Assembly: GCF_000238315.3 (NCBI RefSeq) | Contig: NZ_CP011924.1 | Coordinates: 3,680,001 to 3,744,000 of the forward strand | Origin: Pseudoalteromonas piscicida | Lineage (GTDB): Bacteria; Pseudomonadota; Gammaproteobacteria; Enterobacterales; Alteromonadaceae | Direction of reading: 5' to 3' | DNA length: 64,000 nt | Part shown: piece after piece, positions 1 to 11,446 of the stretch | Layout: every line of letters begins with the position of its first letter | How positions within the stretch are numbered: the stretch's first letter is position 1 | Notes under the pieces: model-generated | The model's input: only the letters and a program-made list of their open reading frames with translations | Databases searched by the model: none | Told to the model about the DNA's origin: nothing | Program-made: the position numbers and the translations under genes

Positions 1-929
<929 letters not shown>

Positions 930-1094
930 ACAACGCCAAAGTGGTTTACTAGAATTGTTCCAGACAATTCCTAGCATGACCTCCATCCATGGAGGCCTTA
1001 GCTAACAGAAGTTAATAGACTAAAGTAGACAAAAGAATTTAATAGCTTTTTCCGGATTTACATTGATGAGGGAGACTTCATTGATGAACAGAAT

Positions 1095-1212
1095 TTCCTG
1101 GTGACTATAGCGTTTTGGACCCACCTGACCCCATGCCGAACTCAGAAGTGAAACAAAACAGCGTCGATGATAGTGTGGATTACCCATGTGAAAGTAGAAC
1201 ATCGCCAGGGCC
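1095..1212 (+). rRNA. rrf: 5S ribosomal RNA
   Basis: A ~118-nt segment about 165 bases after the 23S end carries the invariant 5S core CCCCATGCCGAACTCAGAAG near 1129-1148. Complementary ends, CCTGG near 1097 and GCCAGG near 1204, close helix I. Position and sequence fit the last gene of a 16S-23S-5S operon. No tRNA gene is visible between 23S and 5S or downstream. The exact ends are set by analogy with E. coli 5S and could shift by one or two bases. Confidence 0.95.
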
Positions 1213-1222
1213 AAATAAGAGA

Positions 1223-1252
1223 AACCCGTTGCAGTAATGCGACGGGTTTTTT
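1223..1252 (+). terminator. Rho-independent terminator of the rRNA operon
   Basis: The stem AACCCGTTGC pairs with GCGACGGGTT (one G-U pair) around a six-base loop and is followed by a T-run. It lies about 10 bases after 5S and is the natural end of the rrn transcript. Confidence 0.85.
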
Positions 1253-1288
1253 GCTGTTTGGGGTATAGAAAACCTCGCAAGCCAATTA

Positions 1289-1497
1289 AAACCTCGCGAG
1301 GTAAACTCGCTCCTACCACTGTATAAACATGTATCGTAGGAGGTGGTTCACCCGCCGATGGGTTGCAATGAAAATTTCGGTAAAAAACCATGTATTTCAA
1401 AGCCAGTTTCAGCAATGTGATGGTTTTTTGCTATTTGAGAAACATAAAATCTCGCGAGACGCACTTCACTCCCACCATAAACACAGTAACGTGGGAG
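1289..1497. repeat. Diverged duplicated hairpin element after the rrn terminator
   Basis: The gap of about 314 bases between 5S and hemN holds no gene. It contains two related blocks. Each has a T-run after a hairpin, then a CTCGCGAG palindrome (1289-1302 and 1451-1458), then a hairpin with arms CTCCTAC/GTAGGAG (1310-1342) or CTCCCAC/GTGGGAG (1469-1497). The arms differ by compensatory changes. A second weak terminator-like inverted repeat, AAAAAACCAT/ATGGTTTTTT, lies at about 1382-1429. It looks like an old tandem duplication of terminator-flanking DNA. Confidence 0.6.
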
Positions 1498-1526
1498 ATC
1501 GTGGTAACTTAGAGAGAGTAAGGTGG

Positions 1527-2906
1527 TTAAATAACGCGAGAGAAGCGGGTGTTTTTGATTTGGTTTTGTAAGTAGGCATCAAAGCACATGCAAATGATAC
1601 GAATAAATAAATTACCGCTACTGGTAACTTTTATGGTGTGTTCATTCAGCTCTACCAGTCCATCTGCTGCTAGCGGCTCGAGAGCGTTAAGAGCTTGAAC
1701 GAAATATTCGTCAAAATTTATATCATAACGTTGCTCGAACACCTTTTTATCTAACTCAAAATGACAAATAAGCTGTTTGATCACAGCCGCGCGTATTTCA
1801 TCATCACCACTTAAAGTTATCCCTTTAGTGATCGCACACCTTTTATCACTTAAAGCCTGATAATAAGGTTTTAACTCTTTTTCATTTTGCAAAATCATGT
1901 GACCAATTTGAGAAATGGATGACACACCAAGACCTAACAGGTCACACTCGCCATGAGTGGTGTAGCCTTGAAAATTACGATGTAGATGCCCTTCATTTTG
2001 CGCCATAGCCAGTTCATCGTCTTTTTTGGCGAAGTGATCCATACCGATGAATTGATACCCAGCAGAGGTCATCTGTTCCAGTGTTTGCTTAAAGATTTCA
2101 AGTTTTTCTCCCGCACTCGGCATGTCGGATTCTTTTAGTTTACGCTGTGCTGCAAATCTATCCGGAAGATGGGCATAGTTAAATACAGAGACTCTATCAG
2201 GAGAAAGCGCGATAAGTTGCTCAACCGTTTGCTTGTAGCTCTCTACTGTTTGAAATGGTAGCCCATAGATCATATCCATATTGATAGATTTAAAACCGAG
2301 CGTTCTCGCTTCCGTTAAGATAGCTAGAACTTCATCTAGATGCTGTGGGCGATTTACCGCAGCTTGTACTTCATCATTAAAATCTTGTACGCCAAAAGAT
2401 ACACGATTAAATCCGAGATCGTGTAGATGTCGCATCATATTTGGTGCAAGTGATCTTGGATCTATTTCAATACCACGCTGTGCACTTTGAGAGAAATTAA
2501 ATGCACTATTCAGCATTTCGATTAGACGTGTCATTTGCTCGTTAGTTAAGAAAGTTGGTGTCCCACCGCCTAAATGAAGTTGTTCTACACGATACTCAGA
2601 AAATAGCGGCGCTTTTGCTGCGATTTCTTGTTCTAAGTAGTCTAGGTAAACGTCAGCTTTGGATTGATGACGAGTAATGATTTTATTACAGCCACAGTAG
2701 TAGCATAGTTGATGACAGAAAGGGATATGAATATACAGTGAGAGTGAGCGAGATTTAGAGCCCGTAATCGCCGCTTGTAACTCTTTTTGGCTGTAGCCAG
2801 ATTCAAGCGACAAGGCCGTTGGATATGAGGTATATCTAGGACCAGATATATTGTACTTGTTGATAAGGGAATCATTCCAAATAGTTAAATTAATCACGAT
2901 ACGCAC
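1527..2906 (-). CDS. hemN: Oxygen-independent coproporphyrinogen III oxidase (radical SAM)
   Basis: HemN oxidatively decarboxylates coproporphyrinogen III to protoporphyrinogen IX without oxygen, in cytoplasmic haem synthesis. The protein has 459 residues, the usual HemN length. The radical-SAM cluster motif CHQLCYYC (C64, C68, C71) is followed by a fourth cysteine at 73, as in HemN proper. The N-terminal segment KYNISGPRYTSYPTAL and the C-terminus ending FSRVI are nearly those of E. coli HemN, so the full length and the start at 2906 are well supported. It is transcribed towards the rrn terminator, and the chemoreceptor upstream on the same strand ends in its own terminator, so hemN is probably monocistronic. 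An FNR-type site would be expected upstream but I could not identify one with confidence. Confidence 0.96.
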   Translation of the reverse strand: MRIVINLTIWNDSLINKYNISGPRYTSYPTALSLESGYSQKELQAAITGSKSRSLSLYIHIPFCHQLCYYCGCNKIITRHQSKADVYLDYLEQEIAAKAPLFSEYRVEQLHLGGGTPTFLTNEQMTRLIEMLNSAFNFSQSAQRGIEIDPRSLAPNMMRHLHDLGFNRVSFGVQDFNDEVQAAVNRPQHLDEVLAILTEARTLGFKSINMDMIYGLPFQTVESYKQTVEQLIALSPDRVSVFNYAHLPDRFAAQRKLKESDMPSAGEKLEIFKQTLEQMTSAGYQFIGMDHFAKKDDELAMAQNEGHLHRNFQGYTTHGECDLLGLGVSSISQIGHMILQNEKELKPYYQALSDKRCAITKGITLSGDDEIRAAVIKQLICHFELDKKVFEQRYDINFDEYFVQALNALEPLAADGLVELNEHTIKVTSSGNLFIRIICMCFDAYLQNQIKNTRFSRVI

Positions 2907-2969
2907 TCTCGAGTTTTATTAAGAGTGTCAGTGTACTTTTTACCGCTTGGGTTAGGTTTGCCTCAGATC

Positions 2970-2997
2970 AAAACACGCCGCGATTGCGACGTGTTTT
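2970..2997 (-). terminator. Rho-independent terminator of the dCache chemoreceptor gene
   Basis: Arms AAAACACG and CGTGTTTT extend inward through a further four pairs (one G-U) to a four-base loop, giving a 12-bp stem. Read on the minus strand it ends in a T-tract a few bases after the chemoreceptor stop codon, and it separates that gene from hemN. Confidence 0.75.
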
Positions 2998-3006
2998 AGT
3001 GTTTGA

Positions 3007-5037
3007 TTAAAGCTTAAATTGGTTGACCGTTGAGTTAAGCGCCTTGGCTAAGTCGTTCAAGTCGCGGGCTTCATCTGCCAGTACATTGGCATGGTTGGCA
3101 GTGCTATTAACGAGCTCATTAATTTGGTTAAGGCTATTGTTAATATCTTCTGCAACAACGGTTTGCTGCTCTGTTGATGTGGCAATTTGATGACTCTGGT
3201 CTTGTACTGTCGTGACCGATTCCGTGATTTCTTTCAAGGCATCAAGCACGGCCTGAGTTTCCTCTACGGTTCCCTCTGCGCGGTCTTGACCTTGTTGCAT
3301 CATCACTGAAGCTTGTTGTGCAATTTGCTGTAAACGAGAGATCATATTGCGGATGTCATCGGTAGACTCTTGCGTGCGGCTTGCAAGCGATCTTACTTCA
3401 TCAGCAACCACCGCAAAGCCTCGACCTTGCTCGCCCGCTCTGGCGGCTTCTATGGCGGCATTGAGTGCCAGTAAGTTCGTCTGTTCAGCAATACCGTTAA
3501 TCACATCGATAACAGCACCTATGTTGCTGGTTTCTTGTTCAAGCCCGGCAACCACTTTTGCGGCCTCACCAATATGAAGTGCAAGTTCAGTCATGACTTC
3601 TTGGGCTTGTGAGGAACGTCCTGCACCTTCATTGGTAATACGTTGCACGACATCAGCGGCTTGGTTGGTCTCTTGTGCATTACGTGAGATTTCAGTCACA
3701 GTGGCGGCCATCTCGGTCACTGCCGCGCTTACGCTATCCACCTGTTCTTTTTCGCGCTGAATCTCACTGTTAGTATTGTTTGAAACTTCACGCAATTGGG
3801 CGGAAGCATTACTTAATTGCTCAGCTTGTGCTGCGGTATCGAGCATCATTGCTCTAAGTTTATCGATGAAGGTATTCATATGCAGCGCGAGTTGACCAAC
3901 TTCATCTTTACTGGTGATATCGATACGTCTAGTCAGGTCGCCTTCACCCGATGCGATGTCTCGCATGGTTTCGGTAAGCGCTACAATTGGTTTGGTGATC
4001 ATTTGCGTGGCGAGCAAGATCATTGCCACGATAATGGCTAAGATAATAATCAAGACTGTGATTGTGCTCATGACGGCGTCATTTACTGGCGCTTCGATCA
4101 GCGACACCGGAATGAGTAGGCCAACGTGCCAATCCAATAGGGGGTTGTCTAATTTCACATTGTCATAAACAACATAATACGCTTCCCCTTTGAACGTGAC
4201 CGTACTATTGCCAACGGGGTTACGCTTGATAGTGGCGTTTAGATCGTCAAAGCCTGATGTATTGGCAAACTGGGATTCAAGGCCATCTAGACCTTCTTTG
4301 CCTTTCTCGCCTTCATCTGTGGTAGAGAGTGAATGACCAGTACGCTTGGATAAATGCACAACATTTAAATCACCATCAAGCAAAAAGCCAAAACCTTTAT
4401 CTTGAAACTTGATACGTTCAACCATATCGTTTAATTTATTGATCTGTAAGTCGACGCCACCCATGGCGACGAGTTTGCCGCCGTTATTGTAGATAGGTTG
4501 ACGGATCACAGCAGACACCGCACCGGTATTGATATCGGTTGCAATTGGACCAACATACAATTTACCTACATCAAGCGTATCCTGCCACCATGGGCGTTTA
4601 TAAGCATAGTAAGGTCGACCATCTGAATATGCAGATGTACGATCATTTTCTTTAAAATATTCACCGGTGTTTGCTGAGGCAATAAAGGCTGAGAGAATAT
4701 TTTCATCACCTTTGGCGATTATAACTAAGTCTTCATTGACCTCTTGATAGTCTTTATCTTTAGTCAGATCGGCGCCACGGGTATTATAATTTTCAAACCA
4801 ATGAATGTTGTGAGGCGTAGAAACAAAGGTTTCAACTACTTTGCCGTACTGGCCAAAGAATGCTTCCATCGCCAATTTTTCAGCTTGAATATAGCTTTGC
4901 GTTTCTCGTTCAATTCCATCTCGAGAGAGCGTTGCAATATGGCTGACGAAAAAGCTTGATGCAATAATTAATAATACGGAAATGGTGCCGCCAATTAGCA
5001 GCAATATTTTCTTTCTAAGGGATAAATTCTCAAGCAT
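3007..5037 (-). CDS. Methyl-accepting chemotaxis protein with dCache sensor domain
   Basis: This is a transmembrane chemoreceptor that signals through CheW/CheA. With the start at 5037 it has 676 residues; the ATG there is preceded by an AAGAAG ribosome site, whereas the ATG 63 bases upstream would add a non-family N-terminus. The order is: a first membrane helix (about 10-32), a periplasmic double-Cache region with the RPWWQD and [10 protein letters not shown] segments typical of dCache_1, a second membrane helix (about 325-348), a HAMP domain, and the long helical signalling domain with the hairpin tip core [20 protein letters not shown]. dCache receptors usually bind small ligands such as amino acids. 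The ligand here is unknown. The gene is single, with its own terminator, and no che genes are nearby. Confidence 0.92.
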   Translation of the reverse strand: MLENLSLRKKILLLIGGTISVLLIIASSFFVSHIATLSRDGIERETQSYIQAEKLAMEAFFGQYGKVVETFVSTPHNIHWFENYNTRGADLTKDKDYQEVNEDLVIIAKGDENILSAFIASANTGEYFKENDRTSAYSDGRPYYAYKRPWWQDTLDVGKLYVGPIATDINTGAVSAVIRQPIYNNGGKLVAMGGVDLQINKLNDMVERIKFQDKGFGFLLDGDLNVVHLSKRTGHSLSTTDEGEKGKEGLDGLESQFANTSGFDDLNATIKRNPVGNSTVTFKGEAYYVVYDNVKLDNPLLDWHVGLLIPVSLIEAPVNDAVMSTITVLIIILAIIVAMILLATQMITKPIVALTETMRDIASGEGDLTRRIDITSKDEVGQLALHMNTFIDKLRAMMLDTAAQAEQLSNASAQLREVSNNTNSEIQREKEQVDSVSAAVTEMAATVTEISRNAQETNQAADVVQRITNEGAGRSSQAQEVMTELALHIGEAAKVVAGLEQETSNIGAVIDVINGIAEQTNLLALNAAIEAARAGEQGRGFAVVADEVRSLASRTQESTDDIRNMISRLQQIAQQASVMMQQGQDRAEGTVEETQAVLDALKEITESVTTVQDQSHQIATSTEQQTVVAEDINNSLNQINELVNSTANHANVLADEARDLNDLAKALNSTVNQFKL

Positions 5038-5164
5038 GACACTTCTTATTTTTAGCTTATGCAAACGGTAATCAAACCATAGATAACAGGAGAACGCCAC
5101 CGTTTGCGTTAACTTCTTTTACATAGATAATACAAGGTAACTTCCTGGTTAAGGTAATATTCAT

Positions 5165-5962
5165 ATGAAAGTATTAAATCGCAGTCTGGTGGTACTGGGC
5201 GCGGGTTGGCTCGGTGAAGCGTTGTGTCGCGAAGCTGAGTTGCAAGGGTGGCAAATAGAAGGCACCAGAACCCAAGCTAGCGAGATGCATAGCTGGTCAA
5301 GGCAGCTGGTCTTGACTGAAAATGGCACCTTAGCGCACTCAGTTTCTTTACACAACGCGTATTGGGTGTGTGCGATCCCACCAAGAGCGAGGCATGTCGA
5401 TAGTAACTATTTAGAAACGTTAGAACAGGCATTGTTACTTGCAAAGAAGATGTCAGCAGCAGGCTTCTTATTGTGTTCGACCACTGGCGTTTATAGCACC
5501 GAAAATGGTGAATATGATGAACAAGGTAAGTTAGCGGATAAAGCCAACCGACGTGTTGATATATTAAGAACTGCTGAAGAGATGGTGCTTAACGCAGGCG
5601 GTAAAGTTGTGCGCTTAGCAGGTCTTCAAGGTCCCGGTAGGGAACCCGGGCGATTTGTAGCAGGAAAGGCCTTGTCTAGCTCAGCGAATGGTAGAGTGAA
5701 TATGGTTCATCGCGGTGATGTTGTTACTGCAATCAATACCGTGATCGCGCAGTGGCAGGATGCTGCAGACATTTATAATGTTTGCTATCCAGCGCACCCC
5801 ACGAGACAGGCGTTTTATCAATATCACTGTGAAAAGTTAGGGAGTGAGATGCCAAGTTTCGCTTCGTCAAAAGAAGAAGCGCGTATTATCAAAGCCGAGC
5901 GTATTAACGAACTCGGCTTTGCCTATCATCATCCGATTGTTAATGAATCTGAGTTAGGCTGA
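5165..5962 (+). CDS. NAD(P)-binding SDR-fold protein (YeeZ-like sugar-nucleotide epimerase relative)
   Basis: This 265-residue soluble protein begins with a Rossmann nucleotide-binding segment, [16 protein letters not shown], containing GxGxxG near residue 12. Later features fit an atypical extended short-chain dehydrogenase of the YeeZ type: STTGVYS near 105, and [10 protein letters not shown] followed by [11 protein letters not shown] in the second half. The usual YxxxK catalytic pair is not evident, so an enzymatic reaction cannot be named. It stands alone, divergent from the chemoreceptor, and its last nine bases overlap the end of hutH on the opposite strand, so the two transcripts converge. 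No link to histidine catabolism is implied by sequence. Confidence 0.75.
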   Translation: MKVLNRSLVVLGAGWLGEALCREAELQGWQIEGTRTQASEMHSWSRQLVLTENGTLAHSVSLHNAYWVCAIPPRARHVDSNYLETLEQALLLAKKMSAAGFLLCSTTGVYSTENGEYDEQGKLADKANRRVDILRTAEEMVLNAGGKVVRLAGLQGPGREPGRFVAGKALSSSANGRVNMVHRGDVVTAINTVIAQWQDAADIYNVCYPAHPTRQAFYQYHCEKLGSEMPSFASSKEEARIIKAERINELGFAYHHPIVNESELG

Positions 5963-7486
5963 AGGTAAGAATTGTGCTGGTAGCAAGTGCGCCAGTGCAG
6001 CTTGACCCAATAACGCATTAGCACTTTCAATATCAGGTGCAAAATACCTATCTTTGTCATAAAAGCTCACGACTGCTCGTAATATTTGCTGAGCTGCAGC
6101 CACTTTGTCAGATGGCTTTAGTGGCGCTCTAAAGTCTAACCCCTGCGCTGCAGCAAGATATTCAACTGCGAGTACACCTTGGGTGTTGTCAGCCATTTCC
6201 TGTAAGCGTCTTGCCGCAAAGGTTGCCATGGAAACATGGTCTTCTTGGTTTGCTGAGGTTGGGAGACTATCAACACTGCCAGGATGTGCGAGAGTTTTGT
6301 TTTCAGAGGCCAGTGCCGCAGCGGTGACTTGCGCAATCATAAAGCCCGAGTTTACACCGCCATTGTTAACTAAGAAGGGAGGCAGTTTTGATAAGCTCGA
6401 ATCAATAAGCAGCGCGATACGACGCTCAGCCAATGCACCAATTTCAGCAATGGCTAGCGCTAGGTTATCAGCCGCCATCGCGATAGGCTCAGCGTGGAAG
6501 TTGCCGCCAGAAATAATATCCCCAGCATCAGCAAATACCAGCGGGTTATCTGTTACCCCGTTGGATTCTACGAGGATCACCTCAGCGGCTTGACGGATCT
6601 GAGTTAAACAGGCTCCAAGCACCTGTGGTTGACAACGCAAGCAATAAGGATCTTGTACCTTTTCACAATCAACATGCGCATCACTTATTTCTGAGCGAGT
6701 TTGTAAGATATCTCTAAACGCCATTGCGGTGTCAATTTGGCCTTGCTGACCACGGACTTCGTGAATACGCGCATCAAATGGTGAGCGACTGCCCATAGCC
6801 GCTTCAATGCTCATTGAACCAACGACACAGCTTTGCGCATAAAGATCTTCAGCTCTGAATAGGCCCTGCAGCGCAAAGGCTGTAGATGCTTGTGTACCGT
6901 TAAGTAGTGCGAGGCCTTCTTTTGCAGCTAAAGTAAGTGGTTCAAGTCCTGCTATTTTTAACCCATCGATGGCATCGATAAGCTCACCACGATAGCGAAC
7001 CTGGCCTTCGCCAAGGATTGGTAAACACATATGCGATAGTGGGGCGAGATCGCCTGATGCCCCAACTGAGCCCTTTTTGGGCACGCAAGGATAGACTTCG
7101 GCATTAACCAAGGCTGCTAAGAATTCAATTACATCCAAGCGGATCCCAGAGAAGCCACGAGAGAGTGAATTGATTTTTAGCACCATCATGAGTCGAACGG
7201 TACTATCGTCCATTAACTCGCCAATACCGGCTGCGTGCGACAGTACAATAGAGCGTTGTAGCAACTCTAATTCGTCTTTTGCAATTTTGGTGTTGGCCAG
7301 CAAGCCAAAACCCGTGTTAATGCCGTAAACGGTGCGCCCTTCTTTGATCACTTGCTGAACTGTGTCTGCACTGTTAGCAATAGCGGCTTTCGCTGATTCG
7401 TCTAAGCTGAGATGAACAGGCTGTTGATTGATTTTTCGTAACGTGTTTAAAGTCAATTGGCCTGGGATTAAATTTAGTGAGTACAT
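5954..7486 (-). CDS. hutH: Histidine ammonia-lyase
   Basis: HutH removes ammonia from L-histidine to give urocanate, the first step of the Hut pathway. The protein has 510 residues, standard for the family. The self-cyclising Ala-Ser-Gly triad that forms the MIO electrophile is present at residues 143-145 in [15 protein letters not shown], and the active-site tyrosine segment VYGINTGFG lies near 53-61. It starts two bases after the hutU stop codon on the same strand, so hutU-hutH are co-transcribed and probably translationally coupled. It overlaps the convergent SDR gene by nine bases at its 3' end. Control is expected through the HutC operator in front of hutU. Confidence 0.97.
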   Translation of the reverse strand: MYSLNLIPGQLTLNTLRKINQQPVHLSLDESAKAAIANSADTVQQVIKEGRTVYGINTGFGLLANTKIAKDELELLQRSIVLSHAAGIGELMDDSTVRLMMVLKINSLSRGFSGIRLDVIEFLAALVNAEVYPCVPKKGSVGASGDLAPLSHMCLPILGEGQVRYRGELIDAIDGLKIAGLEPLTLAAKEGLALLNGTQASTAFALQGLFRAEDLYAQSCVVGSMSIEAAMGSRSPFDARIHEVRGQQGQIDTAMAFRDILQTRSEISDAHVDCEKVQDPYCLRCQPQVLGACLTQIRQAAEVILVESNGVTDNPLVFADAGDIISGGNFHAEPIAMAADNLALAIAEIGALAERRIALLIDSSLSKLPPFLVNNGGVNSGFMIAQVTAAALASENKTLAHPGSVDSLPTSANQEDHVSMATFAARRLQEMADNTQGVLAVEYLAAAQGLDFRAPLKPSDKVAAAQQILRAVVSFYDKDRYFAPDIESANALLGQAALAHLLPAQFLPSA

Positions 7487-7488
7487 AC

Positions 7489-9168
7489 TTACTTTCCTTC
7501 CAGCATAGGTAAATCTAGTTTTTGTTCTTTTGCACAGTCTTTGGCTATGTCATAGCCGGCATCGGCATGACGCATTACACCGGTACCTGGGTCATTCCAT
7601 AATACGCGAGATAAGCGAGCATCAGCTTCGTCTGTGCCATCTGCCACAATAACGACTCCCGAATGTTGGCTGAAGCCCATACCAACGCCACCGCCGTGAT
7701 GCAGCGAGACCCAAGTTGCACCGCCAGCCGTGTTTAACAAGGCATTGAGTAACGGCCAGTCTGATACTGCATCTGAACCATCCATCATCGATTCCGTTTC
7801 ACGGTTTGGACTGGCTACAGAGCCGGAATCTAAGTGATCACGACCAATCACAATCGGCGCTTTGAGTTCTCCATTTTTGACCATTTCGTTGAATGCTCGT
7901 GCTAAACGCGCTCTGTCCTTCAGTCCAACCCAGCAAATACGAGCAGGCAGGCCTTGGAATTGAATGCGCTCACGCGCCATGTCTAACCAATTGTGAAGGT
8001 GTGGGTCGTCTGGGATAAGCTCTTTAACTTTCGCGTCTGTTTTATAAATATCTTCAGGATCGCCAGACAGCGCAACCCAACGGAATGGACCTATACCTTG
8101 GCAAAACAGTGGACGAATATAGGCTGGAACAAAGCCTGGGAAATCAAAGGCGTTATCAACCCCTTCTTCTAAGGCCATTTGGCGAATGTTATTCCCGTAG
8201 TCAGTTGTTGCGGCCCCGCGCGATTGCAGCGTTAGCATGGCTTGTACTTGCACCGCCATAGATTGTTTTGCGGCTTTTACAACGGCTTGTGGATCACTTT
8301 CGCGAAGCGCGGCTGCCTGAGCCATTGTCCATGTTTGCGGCAAGTAGCCGTTTAATGGATCGTGCGCAGAAGTTTGATCTGTCACTACGTCAGGCGTGAT
8401 ATTGCGCTCAACCAATTCAGCATACACATCCGCAGCATTGCCCAACAGGCCAACTGATACCGGTTGCCCAGCAGCATTCGCTTCATCAATGATAGCTAAC
8501 GCATCATCAAGTGTGGTTGCCTTTCGGTCAACATAGCGTGTGTTAAGACGAAAATCGATTCGTGACTCATCACACTCAACAACGAGGGCGCTAAAGCCTG
8601 CCATAGTTGCTGCGAGTGGTTGTGCGCCGCCCATCCCGCCAAGGCCACCCGTTAAGATCCACTTGCCTTTTGCCTCACCATTAAAGTGTTGCTTTGCCAT
8701 TGCTACAAAGGTCTCGTATGTGCCTTGTACTATGCCTTGTGAGCCAATATAGATCCAAGAGCCAGCGGTCATCTGGCCGTACATCATCAGGCCTTTTTTA
8801 TCGAGTTCGTTGAAGTGATCCCAGTTAGCCCAATGTGGTACTAAATTTGAGTTAGCAATTAATACGCGAGGAGCGTTGCTATGAGTTTTGAATACGCCAA
8901 CAGGTTTACCTGATTGCACCAGTAAGGTTTCATCTTCTTCTAAGCGGTCTAACGTTTCGACAATTTTATCGAAGCATGCCCAGTCGCGAGCGGCACGGCC
9001 AATACCGCCATAAACTACTAGTGCATTTGGGTGCTCAGCAACTTCAGGGTCAAGGTTATTCATCAACATGCGCTTTGCGGCTTCAGTAAGCCAGTTCTTT
9101 GCGGTAATGTCTGTACCTCGTGGCGCGCGGATCTCGCGGCTAGGGTCTAATCTTGGGTTGTCACTCAT
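7489..9168 (-). CDS. hutU: Urocanate hydratase (urocanase)
   Basis: HutU adds water to urocanate to make 4-imidazolone-5-propionate using tightly bound NAD+ as an electrophile, the second step of histidine degradation. The protein has 559 residues, typical for urocanase. Family blocks are visible: [17 protein letters not shown] near 47-64, the glycine-rich [15 protein letters not shown] segment and [17 protein letters not shown] near 440. It is first in the hutU-hutH transcript. A perfect palindrome, GTTGTATATACAAC, lies 14 bases upstream of the start codon and is the probable HutC repressor site. The hutC gene lies upstream in the same direction, 157 bases away. Confidence 0.97.
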   Translation of the reverse strand: MSDNPRLDPSREIRAPRGTDITAKNWLTEAAKRMLMNNLDPEVAEHPNALVVYGGIGRAARDWACFDKIVETLDRLEEDETLLVQSGKPVGVFKTHSNAPRVLIANSNLVPHWANWDHFNELDKKGLMMYGQMTAGSWIYIGSQGIVQGTYETFVAMAKQHFNGEAKGKWILTGGLGGMGGAQPLAATMAGFSALVVECDESRIDFRLNTRYVDRKATTLDDALAIIDEANAAGQPVSVGLLGNAADVYAELVERNITPDVVTDQTSAHDPLNGYLPQTWTMAQAAALRESDPQAVVKAAKQSMAVQVQAMLTLQSRGAATTDYGNNIRQMALEEGVDNAFDFPGFVPAYIRPLFCQGIGPFRWVALSGDPEDIYKTDAKVKELIPDDPHLHNWLDMARERIQFQGLPARICWVGLKDRARLARAFNEMVKNGELKAPIVIGRDHLDSGSVASPNRETESMMDGSDAVSDWPLLNALLNTAGGATWVSLHHGGGVGMGFSQHSGVVIVADGTDEADARLSRVLWNDPGTGVMRHADAGYDIAKDCAKEQKLDLPMLEGK

Positions 9169-9181
9169 TCTGCTCTCTCCT

Positions 9182-9195
9182 GTTGTATATACAAC
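9182..9195. promoter_or_regulatory. Putative HutC operator upstream of hutU
   Basis: This is a perfect 14-bp palindrome, GTTGTATATACAAC, 14 bases before the hutU start. Its core TGTATATACA is the consensus reported for HutC repressors of the GntR family, and the same core occurs next to hutC/hutI. Occupancy would block the hutUH promoter; urocanate is the known inducer of HutC. Confidence 0.8.
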
Positions 9196-9325
9196 CTAAG
9201 TGAAACGTCTAGTTGCAGCTATTGCTTAGTTTCGCTAGGTTGTTAGTTTATTTGTATTGCATGGCAGCCTAGGCCGCCAGGTCGTTTTGATTTACCTGCC
9301 GCGATGTTTGGCGACACTTTATGTG

Positions 9326-10042
9326 TTATGACCTTTGCTTAAAGGTGAGATGACCACCTAAGCGATATTTACTGCCTGGCGAAATTAACCTCGCGAAGCT
9401 AACAATGCCTTTTGCAGACCAAGTTCGGCGGATCATTTGTAAGCATGGTTCTTCATTATAAAGCCCAAGCCACTGGCAAACCTCTCGTGATGGCATAACA
9501 GCTTCAACGGTGTGTCTAGCCTCTGTGAGCGGCGCGACTTGAGATAAATATTCATGAGGGGTAGTCAGTTCAAAGTTTTGGTCTAAATACTCCGGTGCCA
9601 ACTGTGGATTGACAAAGCGCTCTTCGACTTGCAGTGGTTGTTCATTTTCATTATGTACAATCACGCTTCTGTAGACTGGCGCGTCCGCTTCTACACCGAG
9701 TGCAATGGCGATAGGCGCTACTGCTGCAATAAGTTCAAGCGTTAGTACGGTACATGAGTATTTGCCATTGCGTGCGTTGACCTCGTCGGCAATATTGCGG
9801 ATCTCAAGTAACGAAGACTGAGATTTAAAACTGGCAACAAAAGTACCTAGGCCTTGGCTACGAGTTAAAATTCCGGCTTCAGTTAGCTCGCTTAGTGCTC
9901 GTCTTGCGGTCATTCGGCTAACATTAAATTGGTCAGCTAACTCATTTTCCGACGGTACGCGCTCGTTTTCGAGCCAGCGCGCGGCGCGAATATTATCGAT
10001 AATATATTGTTTTATCAGCGCAAATTTAGGAAGCTCAGGCAC
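9326..10042 (-). CDS. hutC: Histidine utilisation repressor HutC (GntR family)
   Basis: HutC represses hut genes until urocanate binds. The N-terminal winged helix contains PSENELADQFNVSRMTARRAL, the GntR recognition region, and the remainder is a UTRA ligand domain with a LISPGSKYRLGGHL ending typical of HutC. I place the start at a GTG at 10042, giving 238 residues that begin PELPKFALIKQYI like known HutC proteins. An ATG at 10123 is in frame, but starting there would place the operator palindrome at 10092-10105 inside codons 7-11 and add a non-family leader. The gene lies upstream of hutU in the same direction and is divergent from hutI. It is probably autoregulated. Confidence 0.92.
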   Translation of the reverse strand: MPELPKFALIKQYIIDNIRAARWLENERVPSENELADQFNVSRMTARRALSELTEAGILTRSQGLGTFVASFKSQSSLLEIRNIADEVNARNGKYSCTVLTLELIAAVAPIAIALGVEADAPVYRSVIVHNENEQPLQVEERFVNPQLAPEYLDQNFELTTPHEYLSQVAPLTEARHTVEAVMPSREVCQWLGLYNEEPCLQMIRRTWSAKGIVSFARLISPGSKYRLGGHLTFKQRS

Positions 10043-10091
10043 AATTGTTGTCTCGAGTTCATATTTATGTAAATAAAGATGGCACACTTCT

Positions 10092-10105
10092 CTTGTATAT
10101 ACAAG
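10092..10105. promoter_or_regulatory. Putative HutC operator in the hutC-hutI divergent region
   Basis: This perfect 14-bp palindrome, CTTGTATATACAAG, shares the TGTATATACA core with the site before hutU. It is 50 bases from the preferred hutC start and 90 bases from hutI, so a single site could control both divergent promoters. Its position argues against the longer hutC reading frame. Confidence 0.8.
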
Positions 10106-10195
10106 TATCCCTGATAGACTCAATGAATAAATCTCGCAGTGAGCGAGTTTCTTTCAATGTGTTGGCATATGGATTTGATTTAGATTAGGACAAGT

Positions 10196-11422
10196 ATGAT
10201 GTTAGAAGCCGATTTGCTTATTATCGATGTTAATATTGCAACTATGGATCCCAATTTGGATACCCCTTATGGTGCGATAGAAAACGCAGCGATCGCCATT
10301 AAAGATGGCAAAATTAATTGGTTAGGCCCTCGTAGTGAATTACCTGAGGTTGACGCCATTGCAACACCTATTCATAAAGCCAATGGCCAATGGTTGACCC
10401 CAGGGTTAATCGACTGCCACACGCATATTTTATTTGCAGGCTCTCGGGCCAACGAATTTGAGCAACGATTACTGGGGGCGTCATATCAAGAGATTGCCGC
10501 GCAAGGTGGTGGTATCGCAAGTACTGTTAAGGCGACACGATTGGCAGACAGAGAAACGCTGTATGTTAACGGTAAGAACCGCTTGAATAGTCTACTCAAA
10601 GAAGGGGTTACAACGGTTGAAAGTAAATCGGGTTACGGCCTCGACGTTGAAAATGAGCTAAAACTGCTAGAAATTAATCAACTACTTAATGAGCATCACC
10701 CGATTGATGTGCATAGCACGTTCTTGGGCGCACATGCATTACCCCCAGAATACAAAGATAATAGCCAAGCCTACATTGATTTAGTCTGTGATGAGATGCT
10801 GCCACAAGTTGCTTCGCGCCAATTAGCAACGGCTGTTGATGTATTTTGTGAGAACGTGGGATTTACCTATCAGCAAACTGAGCAAGTATTTACTCGAGCA
10901 CAACAGTTGGGATTACAGGTTAAATGTCATGCTGAGCAGCTATCTAATCAGCATGGCAGCGAGCTGGTGGCAAAGTTTAAAGGGCTTTCAGCGGATCATA
11001 TTGAATATCTTGATGAAGCAGGTGTGGAAGTAATGGCGAAAGGGGACGTTACTGCGGTGCTTTTACCTGGTGCTTTTTATTTCTTACGAGAAACGCAATT
11101 ACCACCAATTGACTTGCTCAGAAAGCACAAAGTAGCAATGGCACTCGCTAGCGACTTCAATCCGGGTACTGCGCCTTTGTGCTCACTGCGATTAATGCTA
11201 AATATGGCATGCACATTATTTAGAATGACACCGGAAGAAGCGCTTTGCGGTGTTACGGTTAATGCTGCGAAAGCCTTGGGGTTGAGCGATCGTGGAGTAT
11301 TGAAAGTTGGAACGCGGGCGGACTTAGCGTTATGGGGCATTACCCATCCTGCACAGTTAAGTTATCAATTTGGTGTAGCGGACCTGTCAAATTTGTGGAT
11401 CTTAGGTAAACTTAATCAGTAA
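10196..11422 (+). CDS. hutI: Imidazolonepropionase
   Basis: HutI hydrolyses 4-imidazolone-5-propionate to N-formimino-L-glutamate, the third Hut step. The protein has 408 residues, the family norm, with an amidohydrolase fold. The metal-binding DCHTH motif is at 73-77 (H75, H77), CHAEQ and SADHIEYL follow in the middle, and the catalytic-aspartate segment LASDFNPGT lies near 316. An AGGA ribosome site precedes two adjacent ATG codons (10196, 10199); either could be used. The gene is divergent from hutC with a HutC operator between them. The GGDEF/EAL-type gene starts 24 bases after its stop and is probably in the same transcript. Confidence 0.96.
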   Translation: MMLEADLLIIDVNIATMDPNLDTPYGAIENAAIAIKDGKINWLGPRSELPEVDAIATPIHKANGQWLTPGLIDCHTHILFAGSRANEFEQRLLGASYQEIAAQGGGIASTVKATRLADRETLYVNGKNRLNSLLKEGVTTVESKSGYGLDVENELKLLEINQLLNEHHPIDVHSTFLGAHALPPEYKDNSQAYIDLVCDEMLPQVASRQLATAVDVFCENVGFTYQQTEQVFTRAQQLGLQVKCHAEQLSNQHGSELVAKFKGLSADHIEYLDEAGVEVMAKGDVTAVLLPGAFYFLRETQLPPIDLLRKHKVAMALASDFNPGTAPLCSLRLMLNMACTLFRMTPEEALCGVTVNAAKALGLSDRGVLKVGTRADLALWGITHPAQLSYQFGVADLSNLWILGKLNQ

Positions 11423-11446
11423 TGATCCTTTTATAAGCAACAAATT

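Noticed and set aside
6105..6593. 162-codon plus-strand frame across hutH
   Set aside because: It is a shadow of the hutH reading frame; its composition is that of an antisense frame and no ribosome site or family motif is present.
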